DNA of 5,300 nucleotides, from the NCBI GenBank assembly GCA_019116185.1, contig DXCD01000242.1:1-5300 (forward strand), given 5' to 3'. Made by a program: the position numbers and the translations under genes. Positions 1-4,264 of the stretch are shown piece by piece (the first letter of the stretch is position 1; every line of letters begins with the position of its first letter). This stretch comes from Candidatus Mediterraneibacter stercorigallinarum. Lineage in GTDB: Bacteria > Bacillota > Clostridia > Lachnospirales > Lachnospiraceae. Under the pieces are notes generated by a model. It did no database searches and had not been told where the DNA came from. It saw only the letters and a program-made list of their open reading frames with translations.

Positions 1-435
1 TTATCAAACTTAAGACCGGCAGACGGTTCTAAACAGAGTGATAATTTCAGAAGAGGCCGTGGACATGGTTCAGGAAACGGTAAGACAGCCGGCAAAGGCC
101 ACAAAGGACAGAAGGCGCGTTCAGGTGCTACAAGACCTGGCTTCGAAGGTGGTCAGATGCCTTTATACAGAAGAATCCCGAAGAGAGGATTCACTAACAG
201 GAACTCCAAGACGATCGTGGGTATCAACCTTGGTGCTCTTGAGAGATTCGAGGACGGCGCGACAGTATCTGTTGAGACACTGATCGAAAGCGGGATCGTT
301 AAGAACCCGAGAGACGGAGTTAAAATTCTTGGAAATGGAGAGTTAACTAAGAAGCTTACAGTTCAGGCCAATGCTTTCAGTGCAAAAGCCGCTGAGAAGA
401 TTGAAGCACTTGGTGGAAAAGCAGAGGTGATCTAA
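1..435 (+). CDS. rplO: 50S ribosomal protein L15 (5' end cut by window)
   Basis: L15 is a late-assembling protein of the large ribosomal subunit that contacts 23S rRNA. The frame is open from base 1 to a TAA at 433-435, giving 144 visible residues that begin LSNLRPADGS. Family members start M-(D/E/K)-L-x-x-L, so probably only two codons are missing and the whole protein would be about 146 residues, the usual length. The Gly/Arg/Lys-rich N-terminal extension is clear (RRGRGHGSGNGKTAGKGHKG, visible residues 17-36), followed by FEGGQMPLYRRIPKRGF. The C-terminal L15 signature runs from KILGNGELTKKL through the ALGGK near the end. The ATG at 157 is an internal methionine, not the start. The stop codon overlaps the secY start as TAATG, which favours translational coupling. 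Identity is seen directly; the missing codons are inferred. Confidence 0.97.
   Translation, partial: LSNLRPADGSKQSDNFRRGRGHGSGNGKTAGKGHKGQKARSGATRPGFEGGQMPLYRRIPKRGFTNRNSKTIVGINLGALERFEDGATVSVETLIESGIVKNPRDGVKILGNGELTKKLTVQANAFSAKAAEKIEALGGKAEVI
424..432 (+). promoter_or_regulatory. secY ribosome-binding site inside the rplO 3' end
   Basis: GAGGTGATC is a nine-base uninterrupted match to the complement of the 16S rRNA anti-Shine-Dalgarno tail. It lies within the last three sense codons of rplO. The GAGG core ends 7 bases before the ATG at 435, which fixes that ATG as the secY start and supports reinitiation or coupling across the TAATG overlap. Confidence 0.85.
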
Positions 436-1787
436 TGCTTAAGACAGTACGCAGAGCATTTCAGATAGAAGATATCAGAAAGAGAATTTTCTATACATTA
501 ATAATGCTCGTTGTTGTAAGGCTTGGGTCCCAGCTGCCCACTCCGGGAGTGGATCCGACCTTTATTCAGGAATTTTTTGCACAGCAGACCGGTGACGCTT
601 TTAACTTTTTTGAGGCGTTCACCGGCGGCTCCTTTACAAATTTCTCGATCTTCGCCCTGAGCATTACCCCGTACATCACATCCTCTATTATCATGCAGCT
701 CCTTACCATTGCGATCCCTAAGCTGGAAGAGATGCAGAAAGAAGGAGAAGAGGGCAGGAAGAAGATCGCAGCTATCACCAGATATGTTACAGTCGGTCTT
801 GCTCTGATCGAGTCTACGGCACTTGCTGTAGGACTCGGCCGTCAGGGACTCCTTGAGGAGTACAATTTCGTAAACTGTGCGATCGTGGTTTGTACGCTGA
901 CAGCCGGAAGCGCATTTCTTATGTGGATCGGTGAGCGTATCACGGAAAATGGTGTGGGAAACGGTATTTCTATCGTTCTGCTGATCAATATCATTTCCCG
1001 TGTGCCGAATGATTTCGTCACACTTTATACGCAGTTTATGAGCGGAAAGAAACTGGCCATGGCAGGTCTTGCAGGTCTGATCATCCTGGCAGTGATCCTT
1101 GTTGTTGTAGTCTTTGTCGTTATACTTCAGAGCGGAGAGAGAAGGATCGCGGTACAGTATTCTAAAAAGGTGCAGGGAAGAAAGACATACGGCGGACAGT
1201 CAACACACATCCCGCTGCGAGTTAATACGGCAGGTGTTATCCCCGTTATCTTCGCGTCATCCCTGATGCAGACTCCGATCGTGATCGCCGGATTCCTCGG
1301 TAAAGGAAACGGCACAGGGATCGGAAGCCAGATCCTTGCGGGAATGAACTCCAGCAACTGGTGCAATCCTGAGAGACCGATCTACTCGATCGGACTCCTG
1401 GTATATATCGTGCTCACTATATTTTTTGCGTATTTCTACACTTCGATTACATTTAATCCGCTGGAGATCGCAAATAATATGAAGAAGAGCGGCGGCTTTA
1501 TCCCGGGTATCCGTCCCGGAAAGCCGACAGTTGAGTATCTGCAGAAGATTCTCAATTACATCATTTTCATAGGCGCGTGCGGACTGGTCATCGTCCAGGT
1601 CATCCCATATTTCTTCAATGGTGTGTTTGGAGCGCAGGTTTCCTTTGGAGGAACTTCCATCATCATCATCGTAGGAGTTGTGCTTGATACGATCAAGAAG
1701 ATCGAGTCACAGATGCTTGTGAGAAATTATACAGGATTTTTAAATAATAAGGGAAGTAACATGTCAAACAGCTTCCTTGGATACTAA
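435..1787 (+). CDS. secY: Preprotein translocase subunit SecY
   Basis: SecY is the channel-forming subunit of the Sec translocon in the cytoplasmic membrane. With SecE and SecG it passes unfolded preproteins driven by SecA and inserts membrane proteins with the signal recognition particle. The 450-residue product has the usual ten hydrophobic segments, at roughly residues 17-37, 68-94, 115-136, 146-167, 174-190, 208-232, 264-288, 316-338, 372-394 and 402-420. Family landmarks seen are RLGSQLPTPGVD at 29-40, the TM2 signature ALSITPYITSSIIMQLL at 74-90, WIGERITENGVGNGISI at 164-180, the cytosolic loop ERRIAVQYSKK at 235-245 and GFIPGIRPGKPT in the SecA-contacting loop at 354-365. The C-terminal tail carries the usual basic LVRNYTGF. 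The start is set by the Shine-Dalgarno at 424-432. It sits in its conserved place after rplO. Nothing is missing; length is slightly above that of many homologues. Confidence 0.98.
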   Translation: MLKTVRRAFQIEDIRKRIFYTLIMLVVVRLGSQLPTPGVDPTFIQEFFAQQTGDAFNFFEAFTGGSFTNFSIFALSITPYITSSIIMQLLTIAIPKLEEMQKEGEEGRKKIAAITRYVTVGLALIESTALAVGLGRQGLLEEYNFVNCAIVVCTLTAGSAFLMWIGERITENGVGNGISIVLLINIISRVPNDFVTLYTQFMSGKKLAMAGLAGLIILAVILVVVVFVVILQSGERRIAVQYSKKVQGRKTYGGQSTHIPLRVNTAGVIPVIFASSLMQTPIVIAGFLGKGNGTGIGSQILAGMNSSNWCNPERPIYSIGLLVYIVLTIFFAYFYTSITFNPLEIANNMKKSGGFIPGIRPGKPTVEYLQKILNYIIFIGACGLVIVQVIPYFFNGVFGAQVSFGGTSIIIIVGVVLDTIKKIESQMLVRNYTGFLNNKGSNMSNSFLGY

Positions 1788-1796
1788 GCCGGATAA

Positions 1797-1840
1797 AGCT
1801 CGCGCAGTTTTGCTCTTTAAAGAGGAAAATGCCGCGGGCT
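1797..1840. repeat. Long imperfect inverted repeat in the secY-adk spacer
   Basis: Two 22-base arms (1797-1818 and 1819-1840) are complementary at 17 positions plus one G-U, with mismatches grouped at three adjacent positions and one single position. The centre is the palindrome CTCTTTAAAGAG, so the RNA would form a tall hairpin with a small A/U loop and a GC-rich base (AGCTCGCG against CGCGGGCT). No T-run follows in either direction, so it is not a canonical intrinsic terminator. It may be an mRNA processing or stability element that adjusts adk output relative to secY. The pairing is seen; the role is inference. Confidence 0.7.
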
Positions 1841-1870
1841 CATGGCTTATATGAATATAAAATAAAGAAC

Positions 1871-1876
1871 GGAGGT
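1871..1876 (+). promoter_or_regulatory. adk ribosome-binding site
   Basis: GGAGGT ends 8 bases before the ATG at 1885. A nearer ATG at 1877 is out of frame and meets TGA after two further codons, so the start at 1885 is the one used. Confidence 0.85.
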
Positions 1877-1884
1877 ATGAGTTT

Positions 1885-2529
1885 ATGAAGATCATCATGC
1901 TGGGCGCGCCGGGCGCAGGTAAAGGAACACAGGCGAAGAAGATCGCGGAGAAGTACGGGATCCCGCACATTTCTACGGGAGATATTTTCCGTGCGAACAT
2001 TAAGAACGGCACAGAACTTGGCAAGAAGGCAAAGACCTATATGGATCAGGGACTTCTCGTGCCGGATGAGCTGGTCGTTGACCTTGTTGTTGACAGGGTG
2101 AATCAGGAAGACTGCGCGAATGGATATGTTCTCGACGGCTTCCCGCGTACGATCCCGCAGGCAGAGGCGCTCGACAAAGCACTCTCAGAGATGGGACAGA
2201 AGATGGATTACGCGATCAATGTAGAAGTACCGGATGACAATATCGTAAACCGCATGTCAGGGAGAAGAGCATGTGTGGACTGCGGAGCTACTTATCATAT
2301 CGTTTATGCCCCGACAAAGGAAGAGGGCGTCTGTGACAAGTGCGGTGGAAGCCTCATCTTAAGAGACGATGACAAGCCGGAGACAGTGCTTAAGAGGCTT
2401 GGCGTGTATCATGAGCAGACTCAGCCTCTGATCGACTATTATACTCAGTCCGGAATCCTGAAAGAAGTTGACGGGACGATCGATATCAACGATGTCTTCG
2501 CAGAGATCGTAAAGATCCTGGGAGAGTAA
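1885..2529 (+). CDS. adk: Adenylate kinase, zinc-binding long form
   Basis: Cytosolic adenylate kinase interconverts ATP + AMP and 2 ADP, balancing the adenylate pool. The 214-residue length is typical of the long bacterial type. The P-loop is GAPGAGKGT at residues 7-15. The AMP-binding part includes STGD at 30-33 and DGFPRT at 84-89, where Arg88 is the conserved substrate-contacting arginine. The LID domain (about 126-163) carries four cysteines, Cys130, Cys133, Cys150 and Cys153, in CxxC...CxxC spacing, so it should bind structural zinc as in Bacillus and other Gram-positive enzymes. GRR at 126-128 and RLGVYHEQTQPL at 171-182 are also conserved. It follows secY as in most Firmicutes, but the next gene is only 5 bp away and is not map. 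The start is supported by GGAGGT upstream. Confidence 0.98.
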   Translation: MKIIMLGAPGAGKGTQAKKIAEKYGIPHISTGDIFRANIKNGTELGKKAKTYMDQGLLVPDELVVDLVVDRVNQEDCANGYVLDGFPRTIPQAEALDKALSEMGQKMDYAINVEVPDDNIVNRMSGRRACVDCGATYHIVYAPTKEEGVCDKCGGSLILRDDDKPETVLKRLGVYHEQTQPLIDYYTQSGILKEVDGTIDINDVFAEIVKILGE

Positions 2530-2534
2530 TCCGA

Positions 2535-2795
2535 ATGGAAATCAAACCGGGAATACTTGTCAGATCAAAGGCGGGACGTGATAAGGACCATGTCTATGCG
2601 GTCGTTGATCTTGATGAAAAATATGTTTATGTGGCGGATGGAGTTGAAAAAACCCTCCGCCATATGAAAAGAAAGAACAGCAGGCATCTTCAGCCTATTT
2701 TGAAAATAAGGCTGCGCGGGGCGCCGGATGATGCGGTGATCCGGGATGCAATAAAGAAATATGAGAATGCCTGCGGACAGAAAAGCAGGCAGTGA
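2535..2795 (+). CDS. KOW-domain RNA-binding protein (L14e/L6e/L27e-like)
   Basis: This 86-residue protein has an N-terminal KOW-type segment, PGILVRSKAGRDKDHVYAVV (residues 5-24), followed by DLDEKYVYVADG. That is the pattern of the small KOW proteins annotated as ribosomal protein L14E/L6E/L27E-like in clostridia and present as YbzG in the same place in Bacillus subtilis. The remainder is very basic (KTLRHMKRKNSRHLQPIL at 39-56), which fits binding to rRNA or another RNA. No catalytic motif is present. It starts 5 bp after the adk stop; its Shine-Dalgarno (GGGAG, 2520-2524) lies in the end of adk about 10 bases before the ATG, so translation is probably coupled. Position between adk and infA is the family's normal one except that map is missing. 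Exact molecular role is not known to me. Confidence 0.88.
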   Translation: MEIKPGILVRSKAGRDKDHVYAVVDLDEKYVYVADGVEKTLRHMKRKNSRHLQPILKIRLRGAPDDAVIRDAIKKYENACGQKSRQ

Positions 2796-2807
2796 AGAAA
2801 GAGCATA

Positions 2808-2843
2808 CCCCGAGGGGGACACGGCGGAAGAACGAAAACGCCG
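2808..2843 (+). other. Two small GC-rich hairpins before infA
   Basis: CCC (2808-2810) can pair with GGG at 2815-2817 or nearby, and CGGCG (2822-2826) with CGCCG (2839-2843) around a 12-base A-rich loop. They end 5 bases before the infA Shine-Dalgarno. Both are short and could arise by chance in this GC-rich patch; no T-run follows. Confidence 0.35.
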
Positions 2844-2861
2844 GAATCAGGAGGATTAAAC

Positions 2862-3080
2862 ATGTCAAAAGCTGACGTAATCGAGATTGAGGGAGTTGTT
2901 GTAGAGAAGCTCCCGAATGCAATGTTTAAAGTGGAGCTGGAAAACGGACATATCGTACTTGCCCACATCAGCGGGAAGCTGAGAATGAATTTTATTAAGA
3001 TCCTGCCGGGAGATAAGGTGACATTGGAGATGTCCCCGTATGATCTGAGCAAGGGCAGAATCATTTGGAGGGATAAATAA
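2862..3080 (+). CDS. infA: Translation initiation factor IF-1
   Basis: IF-1 binds the A site of the 30S subunit during initiation and supports IF-2 and IF-3. The 72-residue product is one S1-type OB-fold, the normal full length. Conserved stretches seen are EGVVVEKLPNAMFKVELENG (residues 10-29), LAHISGKLRMNFI at 33-45, ILPGDKVTLEMSPYDLSKGR at 47-66 and the basic end IIWRDK. A perfect AGGAGG at 2849-2854, 7 bases before the ATG, fixes the start. It follows the KOW gene by 66 bp and precedes the predicted rpmJ promoter, so it is the last gene of the upstream transcription unit seen here, although read-through is likely because no terminator follows. Confidence 0.98.
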   Translation: MSKADVIEIEGVVVEKLPNAMFKVELENGHIVLAHISGKLRMNFIKILPGDKVTLEMSPYDLSKGRIIWRDK

Positions 3081-3155
3081 GCAAAAGCTTTTTGTCGTTT
3101 CTGGATGCAGTATCAAAGAAAGAAGTATATTGGAAGCTTTAAAGGAAAGGGACAG

Positions 3156-3173
3156 TCTCTCGTATAAGAGAGA
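3156..3173 (+). other. Hairpin between infA and the rpmJ promoter
   Basis: TCTCTC (3156-3161) and GAGAGA (3168-3173) form a 6-bp stem with the loop GTATAA. The next bases are AAATGG, not a T-run, so it is not a standard terminator; it ends 16 bases before the -35 box. It may be a 3'-end or processing structure for the infA message, or chance. Confidence 0.35.
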
Positions 3174-3189
3174 AAATGGAAAATAGTTG

Positions 3190-3219
3190 TTGACTTTGAT
3201 ATGCATTTGATGCTATACT
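3190..3219 (+). promoter_or_regulatory. Sigma-A promoter for rpmJ and the alpha operon
   Basis: The -35 box TTGACT (3190-3195) differs from consensus only in the last base. The -10 box TATACT (3214-3219) differs in one base (C for A at the fifth position) and is directly preceded by TGC (3211-3213), an extended -10. The spacer is 18 bp. The expected start site is about 3225-3227. The next gene on the strand is rpmJ at 3300, so this promoter should supply rpmJ, rpsM, rpsK, rpsD and whatever follows. It is the best promoter match I find in the window. Confidence 0.85.
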
Positions 3220-3226
3220 GTCAGAT

Positions 3227-3258
3227 GGTCACTATTGGGGAGGTGTGCCCAATTGACC
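3227..3258 (+). promoter_or_regulatory. 5'-end stem-loop of the predicted rpmJ transcript
   Basis: GGTCA (3227-3231) pairs with TGACC (3254-3258), and ATTGGG (3234-3239) with CCCAAT (3248-3253), leaving a 2-base bulge (CT) on the left arm and an 8-base loop GAGGTGTG. Eleven perfect pairs begin at or within two bases of the predicted transcription start. The G-rich upper arm and loop contain GGAGGTG, a Shine-Dalgarno-like sequence. A bulged hairpin at the 5' end suits a stability cap or a protein-binding control site. Pairing is seen; regulation is inference. Confidence 0.7.
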
Positions 3259-3303
3259 GGCAAATGTAGGCAGAGCAAAGAAGGGAAGGAGGATTTGACA
3301 TGA
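3253..3303 (+). CDS. Possible 16-codon leader ORF before rpmJ
   Basis: A TTG at 3253 lies 7 bases after GGAGGTG (3239-3245) and opens 16 codons reading (M)TGKCRQSKEGKEDLT. The TGA at 3301-3303 overlaps the rpmJ start as ATGA. The geometry is that of a translationally coupled leader peptide. The Shine-Dalgarno and start lie in the loop region and right arm of the 3227-3258 hairpin, so opening of the hairpin would control access. Against it: TTG is a weak start, the peptide is very short and basic and resembles no protein I know, and rpmJ has its own excellent ribosome-binding site. Confidence 0.25.
   Translation: MTGKCRQSKEGKEDLT
3286..3292 (+). promoter_or_regulatory. rpmJ ribosome-binding site
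   Basis: AAGGAGG, a seven-base match to the anti-Shine-Dalgarno, ends 7 bases before the ATG at 3300 and decides the start of this short gene. Confidence 0.9.
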
Positions 3304-3413
3304 AGGTTAGATCATCAGTAAAACCAATTTGTGAAAAATGCAAAATTATTAAAAGAAAAGGAAGCATCAGAGTAATCTGCGAGAATCCGAAGCACAAACA
3401 GCGTCAAGGATAA
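3300..3413 (+). CDS. rpmJ: 50S ribosomal protein L36, zinc-ribbon form
   Basis: L36 is the smallest large-subunit protein and stabilises a 23S rRNA region. The 37-codon gene encodes MKVRSSVKPICEKCKIIKRK followed by GSIRVICENPKHKQRQG, the standard length. Cys11, Cys14, Cys27 and His32 form the CxxC...Cx4H zinc ribbon, so this is the zinc-dependent (C+) version; a zinc-free paralogue could exist elsewhere in the genome. It is too short for most ORF callers but is unmistakable. It is the first conventional gene after the promoter at 3190-3219 and is followed by an exceptionally long non-coding spacer before rpsM. Confidence 0.97.
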   Translation: MKVRSSVKPICEKCKIIKRKGSIRVICENPKHKQRQG

Positions 3414-3415
3414 GC

Positions 3416-3427
3416 GCACGGACGTGC
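3416..3427 (+). other. Small hairpin directly after rpmJ
   Basis: GCAC (3416-3419) pairs with GTGC (3424-3427) around the tetraloop GGAC. TAAGCG, which includes the rpmJ stop codon (3411-3416), can alternatively pair with CGCTTA (3442-3447); that pairing would compete with the inner stem of the 3427-3492 element. Confidence 0.4.
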
Positions 3428-3492
3428 AGCGGATTGATGCACGCTTACCAGTCAATGATACTGGAAAGCAGTAGATTCATCAATCAACGCTG
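3427..3492 (+). other. Nested bulged stem-loop, element 1 of the rpsM leader
   Basis: The outer stem pairs CAGCG (3427-3431) with CGCTG (3488-3492) and, across a two-base AA bulge, GATTGATG (3432-3439) with CATCAATC (3478-3485): 13 perfect pairs. Inside, GCTT (3443-3446) pairs with AAGC (3466-3469), then an A-A mismatch, then CCAGT (3448-3452) with ACTGG (3460-3464) around a 7-base loop CAATGAT. The inner internal loop is CAC against AGTAGATT. Twenty-two pairs in 66 bases with ordered bulges is the strongest structure in the spacer. Confidence 0.65.
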
Positions 3493-3518
3493 AATTCGGA
3501 TTTTAATTTAGGCGGCTG

Positions 3519-3552
3519 ACAGCACGACACACAAGGCGGTGTGTAGAGCTGT
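3519..3552 (+). other. Stem-loop, element 2 of the rpsM leader
   Basis: ACAGC (3519-3523) pairs with GCTGT (3548-3552), then a symmetric 3x3 internal loop (ACG/AGA), then ACACAC (3527-3532) with GTGTGT (3539-3544) around a 6-base loop AAGGCG. The symmetric internal loop is a plausible protein or ligand site, but this is inference. Confidence 0.55.
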
Positions 3553-3578
3553 TTCATATACAAGTAAGGATACACCGC

Positions 3579-3592
3579 ACCTGTACACAGGT
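3579..3592 (+). other. Small hairpin flanked by ACCGCA repeats
   Basis: ACCTG (3579-3583) pairs with CAGGT (3588-3592) with loop TACA. The sequence ACCGCA occurs on both sides, at 3574-3579 and 3593-3598, as a short direct repeat. GGTACCGC at 3590-3597 resembles half of a T-box motif, but the rest of that motif is missing. Confidence 0.4.
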
Positions 3593-3612
3593 ACCGCAGG
3601 GCGCGTGTTCTG

Positions 3613-3654
3613 GCATTTTCATGACAGCATGTTCAGACGGATGAGCGAAAATGC
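3613..3654 (+). other. Perfect 8-bp stem, element 3 of the rpsM leader
   Basis: GCATTTTC (3613-3620) pairs perfectly with GAAAATGC (3647-3654) around a 26-base loop. The right arm can instead pair AAATGC (3649-3654) with GCATTT (3680-3685), which would break the 3676-3722 stem, so two mutually exclusive folds are possible. Confidence 0.5.
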
Positions 3655-3675
3655 GATTGTATATTGCTTCTAATA

Positions 3676-3722
3676 CCCGGCATTTGCATTGGCGGATTTT
3701 TGAAAAGGAGATCCGTGCCGGG
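3676..3722 (+). other. Bulged GC-rich stem, element 4 of the rpsM leader
   Basis: CCCGGCA (3676-3682) pairs with TGCCGGG (3716-3722), and CGGAT (3693-3697) with ATCCG (3711-3715). The two stems are continuous on the right arm and separated by a 10-base bulge on the left. A T5 run (3697-3701) lies in the apical loop region, with GAAAAGGAG opposite. Confidence 0.55.
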
Positions 3723-3726
3723 AAAG

Positions 3727-3747
3727 GGCGCGGAAGAGAAACGCGCC
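3727..3747 (+). other. Perfect GC hairpin, element 5 of the rpsM leader
   Basis: GGCGCG (3727-3732) pairs with CGCGCC (3742-3747) around a purine-only loop GAAGAGAAA. A G-U pair can extend it by one. No T-run follows. Confidence 0.55.
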
Positions 3748-3758
3748 TGGGCTGGGAT

Positions 3759-3801
3759 ATCGGGTGGAAAAGAGTTCAATATATTATTGAAAGAACCCGG
3801 T
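3759..3801 (+). other. Two-stage stem-loop, element 6 of the rpsM leader
   Basis: ATCGGGT (3759-3765) pairs with ACCCGGT (3795-3801), including one U-G pair. An asymmetric internal loop follows (9 bases left, 3 right). TTCAATA (3775-3781) then pairs perfectly with TATTGAA (3785-3791) around a 3-base loop. Confidence 0.55.
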
Positions 3802-3802
3802 A

Positions 3803-3845
3803 GGATGCAGACACCAGAGAGCAGAGAAGATTCTGCACAGCATCC
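3803..3845 (+). other. Nested stem-loop, element 7, nearest to rpsM
   Basis: GGATGC (3803-3808) pairs with GCATCC (3840-3845), enclosing GCAGA (3821-3825) with TCTGC (3832-3836) around a 6-base loop. It ends about 37 bases before the rpsM Shine-Dalgarno, leaving the ribosome-binding region in an A-rich, apparently unstructured stretch. Confidence 0.55.
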
Positions 3846-3882
3846 GCAGCCTCAGTTAAAGACAGTATCAAACAAAGAAAAT

Positions 3883-3887
3883 GGAGG
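3883..3887 (+). promoter_or_regulatory. rpsM ribosome-binding site that decides the start
   Basis: GGAGG ends 8 bases before the ATG at 3896. An in-frame ATG at 3881 overlaps this site and has no ribosome-binding site of its own, so the five-residue extension MEERH is not part of the protein. Confidence 0.9.
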
Positions 3888-3895
3888 AAAGACAC

Positions 3896-4264
3896 ATGGC
3901 TCGTATTGCAGGTGTAGACTTACCAAGAGACAAACGTGTAGAAATCGGTTTGACTTATATTTACGGAATCGGAAGAACAAGCTCAAACCGCATCTTAGCA
4001 GAGGCAGGAGTTGACCCGAATACTCGCGTAAGAGATCTTACAAGTGAGGAAGTAAAGAAGATCAGCGCAGTGATCGATGAGACTCAGGTCGTAGAGGGTG
4101 ATCTCAGAAGAGAGATCCAGCTCAATATCAAGAGACTGAAAGAAATCGGTTGCTACCGTGGAATCCGTCACAGAAAAGGACTTCCGGTACGTGGTCAGAA
4201 GACAAAGACTAATGCAAGAACATGCAAAGGTCCGAAGAGAACAGTTGCAAATAAGAAAAAGTAG
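3896..4264 (+). CDS. rpsM: 30S ribosomal protein S13
   Basis: S13 sits in the head of the small subunit, binds the 3' major domain of 16S rRNA and forms intersubunit bridges to the large subunit. The product from the ATG at 3896 is 122 residues and begins MARIAGVDLPRDKRVEIGLT, the canonical N-terminus. YIYGIGRTSSNRIL (21-34) is the helix-turn region. The S13 signature RGIRHRKGLPVRGQ lies at residues 88-101, and the tail KTKTNART...KRTVANKKK is basic, as needed for contact with tRNA in the P site. Length is normal. It heads the classic alpha operon order rpsM-rpsK-rpsD. The long structured spacer upstream suggests its translation may be the controlled step. Confidence 0.98.
   Translation: MARIAGVDLPRDKRVEIGLTYIYGIGRTSSNRILAEAGVDPNTRVRDLTSEEVKKISAVIDETQVVEGDLRREIQLNIKRLKEIGCYRGIRHRKGLPVRGQKTKTNARTCKGPKRTVANKKK

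Larger units (their letters stand above)
3414..3895 (+). ncRNA. Candidate structured leader RNA in the rpmJ-rpsM spacer
   Basis: This 482-bp spacer has no gene I can support. From 3416 to 3845 it is occupied by about nine inverted repeats lying one after another or nested, listed separately. Several contain matched bulges or internal loops, as structured RNAs do. All should be transcribed from the promoter at 3190-3219 as one long 5' element of rpsM. None is followed by a T-run. In Escherichia coli the rpsM leader is where S4 represses the alpha operon, so an r-protein autoregulatory site is the natural hypothesis. I do not recognise the element as T-box, RNase P RNA, tmRNA, SRP RNA or an intron. 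It might also be a remnant of an insertion. Stems are seen; RNA function is inference. Confidence 0.4.

Noticed and set aside
38..283. 81-codon frame overlapping rplO in another frame, and the long minus-strand frames opposite secY, adk, infA and rpsD
   Set aside because: They lie fully or mostly across well-conserved genes, lack ribosome-binding sites and encode no recognisable domains; they are shadows of the real genes.
1850..1865. TATAAA-like -10 box upstream of adk
   Set aside because: No -35-like hexamer at 16-18 bp upstream (that region is the GC-rich hairpin arm); AT-rich sequence alone is not enough.
3081..3095. AAAAGCTTTTT palindrome after infA as an intrinsic terminator
   Set aside because: The palindrome AAAAGCTTTT has no room for a loop and is AT-rich, so it would not form a stable terminator hairpin.
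3579..3610. T-box riboswitch, because of GGTACCGC at 3590-3597
   Set aside because: Only the second half of the T-box sequence matches; the AGGGT part is absent, no antiterminator/terminator pair with a T-run follows, and the downstream gene is rpsM, not an aminoacyl-tRNA synthetase or amino-acid gene.
3881..3895. Upstream in-frame ATG giving S13 an MEERH extension
   Set aside because: This ATG overlaps the GGAGG used for the ATG at 3896, and MARIAGVDLP is the conserved S13 N-terminus.
3414..3895. Group I/II intron, RNase P RNA, tmRNA or SRP RNA in the long spacer
   Set aside because: I looked for the GTGYG 5' end and domain V of group II introns, and for recognisable conserved segments of the other RNAs, and found none.
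3664..4014. 116-codon frame starting with TTG and overlapping the rpsM 5' end
   Set aside because: No ribosome-binding site, most of its C-terminal part is rpsM read in another frame, and its N-terminal part is the inverted-repeat spacer. The protein resembles nothing known to me.
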